A DNA stretch of 64,000 bases from Microbacterium testaceum. GTDB lineage: Bacteria > Actinomycetota > Actinomycetes > Actinomycetales > Microbacteriaceae. The position numbers and the translations under genes are program-made. Numbering within the stretch: position 1 is the stretch's first letter; each line of letters starts with the position of its first letter. The notes beneath the pieces are model-generated. The model was not told the origin of the DNA and ran no database searches. It saw only the letters and a program-made list of their open reading frames with translations. The stretch lies in contig NZ_BJML01000001.1 in NCBI RefSeq assembly GCF_006539145.1, positions 434,001 through 498,000 on the forward strand. Direction: 5' to 3'. Below, piece after piece: positions 8,392-16,990 of the stretch.

Positions 8392-9047
8392 GCACCTTCC
8401 ACGCCGCCGCCATGGCCGCCGCGATCGCGGCGAAGCTCCCCTTCGGCTTCCCCGTGCTGCCCACGCCCTCCACCGACCCGGGGGCGACCGGCACCGCGGT
8501 CGTCGTCGCGTTCAGCGGTGCCCCGGGCGCGAGCATCGCGATCCAGGTCGCCGACACCGCGGCCCTCGACGACGGCTCGAGCGACCGACAGCTGTCCGAC
8601 CGTCTGCACCCCGCTTTCGAAGCGGCCGTGGCCGTCCTCGGAGCCGGCACGCTCGGCGAGGGGGAGGAGACGGATGCCGCGAGCGTCTTCTCCGACGCCG
8701 GCGTCCAGGTGTTCGATCTCGTGCGTGAAGACGGCAGCACCGTCGCGCGCGCGGCCATCCGCATCGACGATGCCCGCGCGGCGGCATCCACGGCGGGCCC
8801 CGTCCGGCTCAGCCGCATCGCCGGGGTCGAGATGGAACTGGTGGTCGAGATCGGACGCACCCGACTCCCCGTGCGAGACGTGCTGAGCCTCGAGCCGGGT
8901 CACGTCGTCGAGTTGGACCGCGCGGCGGGGTCCCCCGCCGACATCACCCTCAACGGGCGCCTCATCGGCCACGGTACGGTCGTCGTCGCCGACGGTGACT
9001 TCGCGGTGCGCGTCGAGCGCATCATCGACCAGGCCGGGACCGACTGA
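8388..9047 (+). CDS. fliN: Flagellar motor switch protein FliN, long form
   Basis: C-ring component. The C-terminal ~80 residues are a SpoA/FliN domain (VEMELVVEIGRTRLPVRDVL, LEPGHVVELDRAAGSPADI, NGRLIGHGTVVV). The ~135 residues before it are an extra domain not found in enterobacterial FliN; together they give 219 residues, closer in layout to FliY of Bacillus, though I see no clear CheC phosphatase motif. ATG 8388 overlaps the fliM stop. fliO follows after 2 nt. Confidence 0.93.
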   Translation: MSTFHAAAMAAAIAAKLPFGFPVLPTPSTDPGATGTAVVVAFSGAPGASIAIQVADTAALDDGSSDRQLSDRLHPAFEAAVAVLGAGTLGEGEETDAASVFSDAGVQVFDLVREDGSTVARAAIRIDDARAAASTAGPVRLSRIAGVEMELVVEIGRTRLPVRDVLSLEPGHVVELDRAAGSPADITLNGRLIGHGTVVVADGDFAVRVERIIDQAGTD

Positions 9048-9049
9048 AC

Positions 9050-9487
9050 GTGGACGAGCTGCTCCTCGCGGCACGCACCGTCGTCTCGCTCGCCGCGGTG
9101 GTGGGGCTCCTGCTCTTCTTGGCCAAGCGCGTGCAGAAGGGACAGGCGGCGGGCGACGGGCCGTTCTCGGCGCTCGTGCCCCGGCGACTCGGCCGGCTGC
9201 GCAACCTCCCGGGTCTGTCCTCCCGGCTGAACACGGCGTCCCCCTCCCGTCCGCGCGCGGAGAAGATCACGGTCGTCGCCCGCACCGGTCTCGGCGGCCG
9301 TGCCCAGCTCGTCGTGGCGGAGTTCGGGGGTATCCGGTACGTGCTGGGCGTGAGCGAGAAGGGCATCGACGTGGTCGACACGCAGGAGGTCCCGATCGAG
9401 CACGACGCTCACGCAGAGAACATCGTGACGCTGACGGATGCCGGCAGCCCGCGGGACGGCGAGAGCTCCGGGGTTCACGCGGCCTGA
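9050..9487 (+). CDS. fliO: Flagellar biosynthesis protein FliO
   Basis: Small membrane protein that stabilises FliP during export-gate assembly. The 145-residue product has one N-terminal membrane helix (TVVSLAAVVGLLLFLAKRV, residues ~9-27) and a cytoplasmic beta-rich domain with the FliO-like pattern ITVVARTGLGGRAQLVVAEF and IRYVLGVSEKGIDVV. GTG start lies 2 nt after the fliN stop. The next gap holds a second flagellar promoter motif, so fliO probably ends a transcription unit or is read through into fliP. Confidence 0.87.
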   Translation: MDELLLAARTVVSLAAVVGLLLFLAKRVQKGQAAGDGPFSALVPRRLGRLRNLPGLSSRLNTASPSRPRAEKITVVARTGLGGRAQLVVAEFGGIRYVLGVSEKGIDVVDTQEVPIEHDAHAENIVTLTDAGSPRDGESSGVHAA

Positions 9488-9490
9488 GCG

Positions 9491-9521
9491 GTTACCGCGC
9501 GCGGGCCACGTCGCGATAGTC
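9491..9521 (+). promoter_or_regulatory. Flagellar-type promoter, site 2 (fliPQR-flhBA)
   Basis: GTTAC at 9491-9495, 17-nt spacer, GCGATAGT at 9513-9520, identical in spacing to sites at 5568 and 15000. It begins 3 nt after the fliO stop and lies about 70 nt before the proposed fliP start, so the export-gate genes fliP to flhA can be transcribed from here. Confidence 0.72.
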
Positions 9522-9590
9522 GGTCGCGAGCACGGATCGCTCGACCCCTGGCTACGGATCGGCCTCGTCACCCACGCACGGAGTGCCGTC

Positions 9591-10412
9591 TTGCCCGTCC
9601 CCTCGTCGCGCCCCGCGCCCCGCCGACCTCGGCGTTCCCACGGGCATCGGGGTGCCGGCATCCTGGGTCTGCTCGCTCTCGTGGCGGTGCTGTTCGTCAG
9701 TGAGGTCGTCACGACAGGCGCGGCCGCGGCGACCACGGGGGAGCCGGGCGGCGTCAGCATCAACGGCATCAACGCGACGCCCTCCGACAGCGTCACGACG
9801 CTGCTGGGGATCACCGTGCTCAGCGTGGCGCCGGCCCTGCTGCTGATGATGACGAGCTTCACCAAGATCTTCGTGGTGCTCGCGCTGACGCGGAACGCGC
9901 TCTCGCTCCCGTCGATCCCGCCGAACCAGGTGCTGGCGGGGCTCAGCCTCTTCTTGACGCTGTTCATCATGTGGCCGGTGCTGACCGAGATCAACCAGCT
10001 CGCCGTCGCGCCGTTCACCGCGGGGCAGCTCGACTTCGGGCAGGCCTTCGACGCCGCGCAGGCTCCGCTGCGCACGTGGATGCTGCACTTCACGCGCGAA
10101 GAGGACATCGCGTTGATGCACCGCGCCGCGCAGATGGCGAACCCGGACACCCCCGAGGTCATCCCCCTGTACACGCTCATCCCGGCGTTCATGCTGAGCG
10201 AACTGCGTGCCGCGTTCGTGATCGGGTTCATCGTGTTCATCCCGTTCCTCGTGATCGATCTCGTCGTCTCGAGCGCGCTGATGTCGATGGGCATGATGAT
10301 GCTGCCGCCGGTCATGATCTCGCTGCCCTTCAAGATCCTGCTGTTCCTGCTCGTCGACGGGTGGGGGCTGGTGGTCACCTCGCTGGTGCAGTCGTATCGA
10401 GGTGGCACGTGA
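9591..10412 (+). CDS. fliP: Flagellar export gate protein FliP
   Basis: Core subunit of the membrane export gate. The 273-residue product has an Arg/Pro-rich N-terminus, a cleavable signal-like helix (AGILGLLALVAVLFVSEVV), then the FliP signature around MTSFTKIFVVLALTRNALS and the C-terminal IPFLVIDLVVSSALMSMGMM. TTG 9591 is chosen because it follows GGAG by 8 nt and lies downstream of the promoter at 9491; longer starts would begin inside or before that promoter. The stop overlaps the fliQ GTG. Confidence 0.9.
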   Translation: MPVPSSRPAPRRPRRSHGHRGAGILGLLALVAVLFVSEVVTTGAAAATTGEPGGVSINGINATPSDSVTTLLGITVLSVAPALLLMMTSFTKIFVVLALTRNALSLPSIPPNQVLAGLSLFLTLFIMWPVLTEINQLAVAPFTAGQLDFGQAFDAAQAPLRTWMLHFTREEDIALMHRAAQMANPDTPEVIPLYTLIPAFMLSELRAAFVIGFIVFIPFLVIDLVVSSALMSMGMMMLPPVMISLPFKILLFLLVDGWGLVVTSLVQSYRGGT

Positions 10413-10687
10413 ACCCCGAGGCGGTCATCGACATCGGTGCGAGCGCCCTCATGCTCGCGGCCAAGCTCAGCGCTCCGCTGCTCGTCACCGCCCTCGTGGT
10501 CGGATTCGCCATCTCGCTCCTGCAGTCGATCACGCAGGTGCAGGAGATGACGATGTCGTTCGTGCCGAAGCTGCTGGCGGTCGGGATCGCGCTCATGGTC
10601 TGCGGGAATTGGATGATCGCCGAGACCGTCGCTTTCACGCACGAGCTCTTCGGGCGCCTCCCCTCGCTCCTGAACGGCGGCGGATGA
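10409..10687 (+). CDS. fliQ: Flagellar export gate protein FliQ
   Basis: Small gate subunit of two membrane helices. The 92-residue product matches family length and has the characteristic FAISLLQSITQVQEMTMSFV loop between helices, with a second helix LLAVGIALMVCGNWMIAETV. GTG 10409 overlaps the fliP stop and its own stop overlaps the fliR ATG, giving tight coupling of the gate subunits. Confidence 0.96.
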   Translation: MNPEAVIDIGASALMLAAKLSAPLLVTALVVGFAISLLQSITQVQEMTMSFVPKLLAVGIALMVCGNWMIAETVAFTHELFGRLPSLLNGGG

Positions 10688-11445
10688 ACATCCCCATCGA
10701 CTTCACGTGGCTCGAGGCGACGGCTCTCGCGATCGTGCGCATCACGGCGTTCCTCGTGATCGCGCCGCCTTTCAGCCACGGCTCGATCCCCGCTCGAGTG
10801 CGCGCGATGCTCGGGGTGGGGCTCGGGCTGGCGGTGTCGCCCGTCGTCGTTCCGGGCTATCAGCGCCTGGACACCGGGAGCTTCCTGTTCGCGGCCGCGG
10901 GGCAGGTGCTCGTCGGGGCGCTGCTCGGTTTCCTCGTCCTGGTGCTCTTCAGCGCGGTCCAGGGCGCGGGATTCCTCGTCGACACCTTCGGCGGGTTCCA
11001 GCTCGCCCAGGCCTACGACCCGGGCATGAACGTCAACGGCGCGCAGTTCACCCGTCTGTTCCAGATGACGGCCATCCTGTTGCTGTTCACGTCGGATGCG
11101 TACCAGCTCGTGCTCGGCGGCCTGTTCCGCTCTTTCGATGCGGTCTCCGTCGCGGGCATGATCGATCTGTCGCGGCCCGCCGAGGTGCTGACCTCCGCGG
11201 TGGGGCAGATGCTGCTCAGCGCCGTGCAGATCGCGGGTCCGCTTCTGATCGTGCTGTTCCTCGCCGACGTCGGACTCGGTCTCGTGTCGCGCGTGGCTCC
11301 CGCCCTCAACGCCTTCGCCCTGGGCTTCCCCATCAAGATCGCGCTGACCTTCCTGCTGGTGGGCTTCGTGTTCGCAGCCTTGCCCTCGGTGGTGTCCGCC
11401 ATCGCCGACGAGGCCGCCCGGCTCGTGATCGGGGTGAGCGAATGA
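10684..11445 (+). CDS. fliR: Flagellar export gate protein FliR
   Basis: Gate subunit that caps the FliP5-FliQ4 helix. The 253-residue product is a multi-helix membrane protein with the conserved ALLGFLVLVLFSAVQGAGF and DTFGGFQLAQAYDPGMN stretches, and ends in a helix LTFLLVGFVFAALPSVV. ATG 10684 overlaps the fliQ stop, and its stop overlaps the flhB ATG. Confidence 0.96.
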   Translation: MNIPIDFTWLEATALAIVRITAFLVIAPPFSHGSIPARVRAMLGVGLGLAVSPVVVPGYQRLDTGSFLFAAAGQVLVGALLGFLVLVLFSAVQGAGFLVDTFGGFQLAQAYDPGMNVNGAQFTRLFQMTAILLLFTSDAYQLVLGGLFRSFDAVSVAGMIDLSRPAEVLTSAVGQMLLSAVQIAGPLLIVLFLADVGLGLVSRVAPALNAFALGFPIKIALTFLLVGFVFAALPSVVSAIADEAARLVIGVSE

Positions 11446-12545
11446 GCGGGACGGATGCCGGGGAGCGCACCGAGAAGGCGACTCCGGAGCGACTGAAGAA
11501 GGCGATTGCGAAGGGACGCATCGGTCGCAGTCAGGACTTCACCGCGTGGGTGGGGATCGGTGCAGCCGCCGTGATGATGCCCGCGACGTTGTCCTCGGCC
11601 TCTGCGGTGCTGACGGAGCAGACCCTGCGCGTGGGAGCGGTCGCGCAACACCCGACGGTGGATGCCGCCGTCGAGTCGCTGGGCGCGGCGATCGCCTCGG
11701 TCGGTCAGGTGCTCCTGCCGCTCCTGGTCGTCGTGCTCGGGGCCACTACCCTCACGGCGATCGCCCAGGGCGGCATCCATCTGCGGGGCATCCCCGCGCG
11801 CGTGGAGCAATTCGACCTGATCGCGGGCCTCGCTCGCACCGTCGGCGTCGCGGCCCTCTGGGAGGGGATCAAGGCGCTGCTGAAGACCGCGGCGATCGGC
11901 GCCGCGCTGTGGAGCGTGGTCGCCGGTCTCGTGCCGATCCTCATGGGCAGCGGTCGCCACCGCATCGCGTGGCTGCTCGAGGTGGCGGGCCAGGCGGTGG
12001 CGACGCTGCTCCAGGTGGCGGTGGTCGTGGGCCTGCTGCTGGCGGCGATCGACGTCTTCGTCGTGATCTCGCGCAACCGCAAGCACACTCGCATGACCAA
12101 GCAGGAGGCGCGCGACGAGCACAAGAAGAGCGAGGGCGACCCGCTCATCCGCTCGCAGCGCCGAGCGCGTCAGCTCGCGGTGAGCCGCAACCGCATGATC
12201 GCCGCGGTGGCCGACAGCGACGTGGTGCTCGTGAACCCGACGCATATCGCTGTCGCTCTGCGCTACGTGCCGGGGACGTCGGCTCCCCGAGTCGTCGCCA
12301 AGGGCGCCGGCGTCATCGCGCAGAAGATCCGCGAGCGCGCACAGGAAGCCGGAGTGCCTCTCGTGCGCGACGTCCCGCTCGCGCGGGCTCTGCACGCGAG
12401 CGTGGAGGTCGGCCGCGAGATCCCGGAAGAGCTCTACACGGCGGTGGCGCAGGTCCTCGCCTTCATCCAGCACCTGAAGAACAGGGGCTCGCGTACGGGG
12501 ACGTTCGAGATGCCCCTGGCAGCCCTGACCGGACGCGGCCTGTAG
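11442..12545 (+). CDS. flhB: Flagellar export switch protein FlhB
   Basis: Export-switch protein that changes specificity from hook to filament substrates. The 367-residue product opens with the family signature ERTEKATPERLKKAIAKGRI, has four membrane helices, and in the cytoplasmic domain carries the autocleavage motif NPTH (DVVLVNPTHIAVALRY, near residue 265). The linker MTKQEARDEHKKSEGDP is typical. The ATGA overlap with fliR fixes the start. Confidence 0.97.
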   Translation: MSGTDAGERTEKATPERLKKAIAKGRIGRSQDFTAWVGIGAAAVMMPATLSSASAVLTEQTLRVGAVAQHPTVDAAVESLGAAIASVGQVLLPLLVVVLGATTLTAIAQGGIHLRGIPARVEQFDLIAGLARTVGVAALWEGIKALLKTAAIGAALWSVVAGLVPILMGSGRHRIAWLLEVAGQAVATLLQVAVVVGLLLAAIDVFVVISRNRKHTRMTKQEARDEHKKSEGDPLIRSQRRARQLAVSRNRMIAAVADSDVVLVNPTHIAVALRYVPGTSAPRVVAKGAGVIAQKIRERAQEAGVPLVRDVPLARALHASVEVGREIPEELYTAVAQVLAFIQHLKNRGSRTGTFEMPLAALTGRGL

Positions 12546-12581
12546 CCGCCCCAGAACCATGACACGAAGGAAGCGCACCGC

Positions 12582-14645
12582 ATGATCGGTCAGTTGTTGT
12601 CGAAGGGCGCCGTCCCGGTCGGCGTGGTGGGAATCATCCTGCTGCTCATCGTCCCCATCCCGGTGGGACTGCTCGATCTGCTCATCGTGACCAACATCGC
12701 CTTCGCCCTGCTGATCCTGCTGACCGCGATGTTCGTGAAGAAGCCGCTCGATTTCTCGGTCTTCCCGAGCCTGCTGCTGGTGGCGACGCTGTTCCGTCTC
12801 GGCCTCAACGTCGCCTCGACGCGTCTGGTCCTGAGCGAGGCGCACGCGGGGCAGGTGATCCAGGCGTTCGGGCAGATCACGATCAGCGGGTCGCTGGTGA
12901 TCGGCTTCGTCATCTTCCTGATCCTCGCCGTCATCCAGTTCGTCGTCGTCACCAAGGGCGCCGAACGCGTCGCCGAGGTGGGCGCCCGCTTCACCCTGGA
13001 TGCCATGCCGGGCAAGCAGATGGCCATCGACGCCGACCTCAACGCCGGGCTCATCACCGATGAGCAGGCCCGTGCGCGCCGCGCCGAGGTGGCGGCGGAG
13101 GCCGATTTCTACGGGGCGATGGACGGTGCGAGCAAGTTCGTCAAGGGTGACGCGATCGCCGGGATCGTCATCCTCGTCATCAACTTCGTGGGCGGCATCA
13201 TCATCGGCATGACCATGCACGGCATGGCCATCGACAAGGCCCTCGAGACCTACAGCCTTCTCACGATCGGCGACGGGTTGGTCACCCAGATCCCCGCCCT
13301 GCTGATGGCGGTGTCCACGGGCATGATCGTCACGCGCGAGAACGCCGAGGCCGAGCTCGGTCGTGCGGCCGGCCGCCAGCTCCTTCAGTCGCGCACCGCC
13401 CTGTTGATCACGGCGATGGCGGCCATCGCGATGGGTCTGATCCCCGGCATGCCGTTCCTGGCCTTCCTGGCGATCGGTGCGGCTTTGCTGTTCGCCGCTT
13501 CACGGGTCAAGGCGAACACCGACCGCGCGGCCGCCGACGTGGCCGACGCCGAGGCGCGCGAACGGGCGGAGGCGGCTGCGACGGAGGGCCCCGACGACCT
13601 CATGGACACCATGCGCGTGCACGCCCTGGAGATCTCCCTCGCCCCGGACATCGTCGACCTCGCGGCGGGCGGCGCCGGCGACCTGCTCTCCCGGGTGAAG
13701 TCGCTGCGGCGGAAGGTGGCCCTCGAGCTCGGAACGCTCATGCCGCCCGTGCGCACGCGTGACAACGTGGGGCTTCCCGCCGAGACCTACGCGATTCTGG
13801 TCGCCGGCATCGAGGTGGGCCGCGGCGTCGTTCCTCGCGGACACGTCCTCGCCATCGGCGCGGGGCTGCAGCACCTCCCGGGCACCGCCGTCGTCGATCC
13901 GGTGTTCGGTCTGGACGGCAAGTGGGTGCCGACCGAGATGTCGCACGCCGCCGACATGGCGGGAGCCACCGTCATCGACCGGGTCAGCGTCATCATCACG
14001 CACCTGTCCGATATCGTCCACGCGCACGCGCACCGCCTGCTCTCACTCGAAGACGTCCGTCAGCTCACCGACCACCTGAAGCAGACCCAGCCGAGCGTCG
14101 TGGAGGAGCTGACGCCCGCGCTGCTCCCGCTCGCGCTCGTCCAGCGCGTCCTCGCCAGCCTGCTCGCCGAGCGCGTTCCGATCAACGACCTCGGCCGCAT
14201 CTACGAGTCGCTCGCTCTGCGCGCCAAGTCGACGACAGAGGTGCCCGCGCTCGTCGAGGCCGCTCGCGCGGCTCTCGGACCGGCGATCTCGGCGCGCTTC
14301 GCCCAGGACGGGCGCCTGCGCGTGGTGATGTTCGACACGCTCCTCGAGCAGCAGATGCTCGAGGGGCTGCGGCACGTGGAGGGTCGCGCGCAGATCGTGT
14401 TGAACGCCGACCAGACGATGCAGCTGATGGAGGGTGTCCGCCGCGTGATCGCCGACATCGACCCCGTGGGTGGCGAACCGGTGCTCGTGTGCGCGCCGTC
14501 ACTGCGTCAGGGGGTGCGGGCGCTTCTGGCCGGGCAGGTGGCGGGCATGCCGATCCTGTCGTACGACGAAGCAGCCGCGGGCGGGTTCGCGACCGACGTG
14601 GTCGGCGTCGTCCGCCCGGTGCAGGCCGCCCTCCCGTCGTCCTAA
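12582..14645 (+). CDS. flhA: Flagellar export gate protein FlhA
   Basis: Largest gate protein; its membrane part conducts export energy and its cytoplasmic ring docks chaperone-substrate complexes. The 687-residue product has about eight N-terminal helices, the FHIPEP-type loop (RFTLDAMPGKQMAIDADLNA) and DFYGAMDGASKFVKGDAIAG, then a soluble domain of ~330 residues. ATG 12582 has a GAAGGAAG ribosome site. It begins 36 nt after flhB, the largest gap within this unit, and precedes csrA. Confidence 0.97.
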   Translation: MIGQLLSKGAVPVGVVGIILLLIVPIPVGLLDLLIVTNIAFALLILLTAMFVKKPLDFSVFPSLLLVATLFRLGLNVASTRLVLSEAHAGQVIQAFGQITISGSLVIGFVIFLILAVIQFVVVTKGAERVAEVGARFTLDAMPGKQMAIDADLNAGLITDEQARARRAEVAAEADFYGAMDGASKFVKGDAIAGIVILVINFVGGIIIGMTMHGMAIDKALETYSLLTIGDGLVTQIPALLMAVSTGMIVTRENAEAELGRAAGRQLLQSRTALLITAMAAIAMGLIPGMPFLAFLAIGAALLFAASRVKANTDRAAADVADAEARERAEAAATEGPDDLMDTMRVHALEISLAPDIVDLAAGGAGDLLSRVKSLRRKVALELGTLMPPVRTRDNVGLPAETYAILVAGIEVGRGVVPRGHVLAIGAGLQHLPGTAVVDPVFGLDGKWVPTEMSHAADMAGATVIDRVSVIITHLSDIVHAHAHRLLSLEDVRQLTDHLKQTQPSVVEELTPALLPLALVQRVLASLLAERVPINDLGRIYESLALRAKSTTEVPALVEAARAALGPAISARFAQDGRLRVVMFDTLLEQQMLEGLRHVEGRAQIVLNADQTMQLMEGVRRVIADIDPVGGEPVLVCAPSLRQGVRALLAGQVAGMPILSYDEAAAGGFATDVVGVVRPVQAALPSS

Positions 14646-14660
14646 GCGGAGCGAGAACAC

Positions 14661-14671
14661 TCGTAACCGAG
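14661..14671 (+). promoter_or_regulatory. TCGTAACCGAG element upstream of csrA
   Basis: The 11-mer TCGTAACCGAG followed by a purine-rich AAGAAAAGG run sits 68 nt before csrA. The same 11-mer followed by AAGAGAAGG occurs at 18523-18533 before the HU-like gene. I infer a shared promoter or regulator site; its factor is unknown. Confidence 0.4.
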
Positions 14672-14738
14672 AAGAAAAGGTAGTCTGGCGGGGGACGGCG
14701 CCGCGGGCGCACCAGCCACGGAAGGCGGCCACACGCAC

Positions 14739-14996
14739 ATGCTCGTACTCACTCGACGCCCCGGCGAGAGCATCATGATCGGCGACGACGTGACGGTGAC
14801 GGTCCTCGGGGTGACGGCGACCGGCGTGCGCATCGGCATCGACGCCCCCCGCGATAGGCGCATCCACCGCAGCGAGATCGTCGTGGCGGTGTCGAATGAG
14901 AATCAGGATGCCATCTCCGCGTCGCGATCCGTGAACGCCGAGACGGCCGTGCTCGACGCCCTCCGCGGCGGAGCGCGCGTCGAGGCATCGGACTGA
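14739..14996 (+). CDS. csrA: Carbon storage regulator / translational repressor CsrA
   Basis: RNA-binding translational regulator; in Gram-positive flagellated bacteria CsrA represses flagellin mRNA until freed by FliW. The family pattern is clear: [20 protein letters not shown] then [19 protein letters not shown]. At 85 residues it is longer than most CsrA proteins (60-75), with an extra acidic/Ala-rich tail after residue ~57. It lies between flhA and the flgN-flgK-flgL-fliW unit, which encodes its presumed antagonist FliW. Confidence 0.96.
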   Translation: MLVLTRRPGESIMIGDDVTVTVLGVTATGVRIGIDAPRDRRIHRSEIVVAVSNENQDAISASRSVNAETAVLDALRGGARVEASD

Positions 14997-14999
14997 CGG

Positions 15000-15030
15000 G
15001 TTACTCGCGCGTCGCCGCGTCGCGATAGTC
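15000..15030 (+). promoter_or_regulatory. Flagellar-type promoter, site 3 (flgN-flgKL-fliW)
   Basis: GTTAC at 15000-15004, 17-nt spacer, GCGATAGT at 15022-15029. This is the third copy with identical spacing. It starts 4 nt after the csrA stop codon and 55 nt before the flgN start, and should drive flgN, flgK, flgL and fliW. Confidence 0.72.
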
Positions 15031-15084
15031 GGTCCCGTGGTGGGCGTACCCTCCCCACGACTCGACCCGAACGAGGTGACCCAC

Positions 15085-15567
15085 GTGTCCGCTACCGACC
15101 TGAGCATGCAGCTGCTGCGTCAGCGTGAGGTGCTCGAGCTGATGCTCTTCAAGCTCGAAGAACTCGAGATGCTCCTGTCTACGGGACGCACGCGCTGGAT
15201 CGCGCACGCCACCGCCGAGGTCGATCGCGTGGCCAAGGCTCTCACCGCGGGCACCATCGAGCGCGACACCCTCTTCGTCGACGTCGCCGCCGAATGGGGA
15301 GTCCCCGAGGCGACCTCCCTACGCGAGCTCATCGATGTGGCACCCACCGACGCGTGGCGTGAGGTCCTGGGATCGCATCACGAAGCCCTGTCGAGCCTCG
15401 CCGCGGAGATCGCGGAGAAGAAGGGGTCGGTCAACCAGCACCTGCGTACGGCCCTGCGGGTCACGCAGGAGACGATCGCGGGCCTCGGCGAACCCACCGG
15501 CGAGTACGCAGCGAGCGGTTCCCGCGTCGCGGGCGCCGGGTCCCGACTGCTCGACGTGCAGGTGTAG
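15085..15567 (+). CDS. flgN: FlgN-like flagellar chaperone
   Basis: Probable cytoplasmic chaperone for the hook-filament junction proteins FlgK and FlgL, both encoded just downstream. The 160-residue product is helical, beginning LSMQLLRQREVLELMLFKLE and ending in a Ser/Gly-rich tail; the family has low sequence identity, so context matters. GTG 15085 is chosen for the GAGGTG site 6 nt upstream; GTG 15037 and 15076 would also be in frame but lack a comparable site. Confidence 0.8.
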   Translation: MSATDLSMQLLRQREVLELMLFKLEELEMLLSTGRTRWIAHATAEVDRVAKALTAGTIERDTLFVDVAAEWGVPEATSLRELIDVAPTDAWREVLGSHHEALSSLAAEIAEKKGSVNQHLRTALRVTQETIAGLGEPTGEYAASGSRVAGAGSRLLDVQV

Positions 15568-15570
15568 ACG

Positions 15571-16977
15571 ATGTCGACGTTCGCAGGGCTCCAGGTGGCC
15601 GCCACCGGTCTCGCCGCCGCGCGCGCAGGCATGACCGTCACCGGTCAGAACATCGCCAATGAGACCACCCCGGGCTACACCCGCCAGCGCCTCGAGCAGT
15701 CGTCGGTGAGCGCGTCCGGTGCGGCCGGACTGTGGGCCACGGGGTTCTCCGTCGGCGGCGGTGTCTCCGTGCAGGGCATCGCCCGCCTCGGCGACGAGGT
15801 TCTCGACGCGCGCGTCCGCGATGCCCTCTCGGCATCCGGATTCTGGTCGGCCCGGTCCTCTGCGGCCCAGAAGGCCGAAGCCCAGATGGCCGAGCCGACG
15901 AAAGACGGTCTGGCCGCTCACCTGAATCGCTTCTGGTCCGGATGGTCCGATCTCGCCAACACCCCCGAGCCGGCGGCCGCGCAGGTGGTCCTCACCAACG
16001 CCGGGGTGCTCGCCGCGCAGATCGCCGCCGGCTATGACGCCGCGGCCGGGCAGTGGTCCGACCTGCGTGCGCAGATGGATCGCGACCTCGCGGTCGTGAA
16101 CGTCACCGCGAGCCAGGTCGCCACGCTGAACGGGCAGATCCGCTCGGCCCTGCAGTCCGGGCGCACCGCGAACGAGCTCATCGATCAGCGAAACGTCCTC
16201 GCCCAGCAGCTGTCCACGACCATCGGTGCGACGGGTCGGGTCGAAGACGACGGCACGCTCACCCTGCGGATCGACGGCAACGCGCTCGTCAGCGGGGACT
16301 CGAGCCGCACCTTGACGATCGCGGGGCCGCGCGCTCTCGCGGATGCCGGGAGGATCACCCTCGCATGGTCGGATCGTCCGGGTGTGCCCGTCGCCGTCAC
16401 GGGCGGGTCCGTGGGAGGGGCGATCGGCGTGCTCGCGCCGGCTTCCGACGGGGGTACTCTCGCGCGCGTGGCCGACGCCTACAATGCGACAGCCACGGCG
16501 CTCGCGCAGGCGGTCAACGAGATCCATCGGTCGGGGCAGACCCGGACGGGCGCCGCCGGGGGAGACTTCTTCGCACTCGCCGCGGACGGGCCCGCAGCCC
16601 TCGGACTGTCCGTGGTCCCCACCTCCCTCGACCAGCTGGCTCTGGCTGCGCCCGGCGCGGGAGCCCTCGACACCTCGGTGGCCGATCGCATCTCGACCCT
16701 GGCCACCGCGGCCACGGGACCCAGCAAGGGGTGGGCGAGCTTCGTGACCGGTTTCGGGGTCTCCGTCGCCGGCGATGTGCAGCGCGCCGATACGGCGGAC
16801 CGCAGCGCGATCGCCGCCGTCTCGGGCCAGCAGTCCCACGCGTCGGTCGACGGAGACGAAGAGACCATCAGCCTTCTCACGTATCAGACGGCGTACCAGG
16901 CGGCGGCCCGGGTGCTCACCGCCGTCGACGAGGCGCTCGACATCCTCATCAACCGCGTCGGCCTGGTCGGCCGCTGA
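15571..16977 (+). CDS. flgK: Flagellar hook-associated protein FlgK (HAP1)
   Basis: First hook-filament junction protein. The 468-residue product has the N-terminal rod/hook signature QNIANETTPGYTRQR and the matching C-terminal helix YQTAYQAAARVLTAVDEAL. The central part contains the FlgK-type helical region (LNRFWSGWSDLANTPEPAAA) that distinguishes it from FlgE. ATG 15571 follows the flgN stop by 3 nt; flgL follows after 13 nt. Confidence 0.95.
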   Translation: MSTFAGLQVAATGLAAARAGMTVTGQNIANETTPGYTRQRLEQSSVSASGAAGLWATGFSVGGGVSVQGIARLGDEVLDARVRDALSASGFWSARSSAAQKAEAQMAEPTKDGLAAHLNRFWSGWSDLANTPEPAAAQVVLTNAGVLAAQIAAGYDAAAGQWSDLRAQMDRDLAVVNVTASQVATLNGQIRSALQSGRTANELIDQRNVLAQQLSTTIGATGRVEDDGTLTLRIDGNALVSGDSSRTLTIAGPRALADAGRITLAWSDRPGVPVAVTGGSVGGAIGVLAPASDGGTLARVADAYNATATALAQAVNEIHRSGQTRTGAAGGDFFALAADGPAALGLSVVPTSLDQLALAAPGAGALDTSVADRISTLATAATGPSKGWASFVTGFGVSVAGDVQRADTADRSAIAAVSGQQSHASVDGDEETISLLTYQTAYQAAARVLTAVDEALDILINRVGLVGR

Positions 16978-16990
16978 TCCGGGAGCCATC

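Noticed and set aside
11013..13220. A 735-codon minus-strand open frame opposite fliR-flhB-flhA
   Set aside because: Shadow frame: His/Asp/Arg/Gln-rich product with no domain; the sense strand encodes conserved export proteins.
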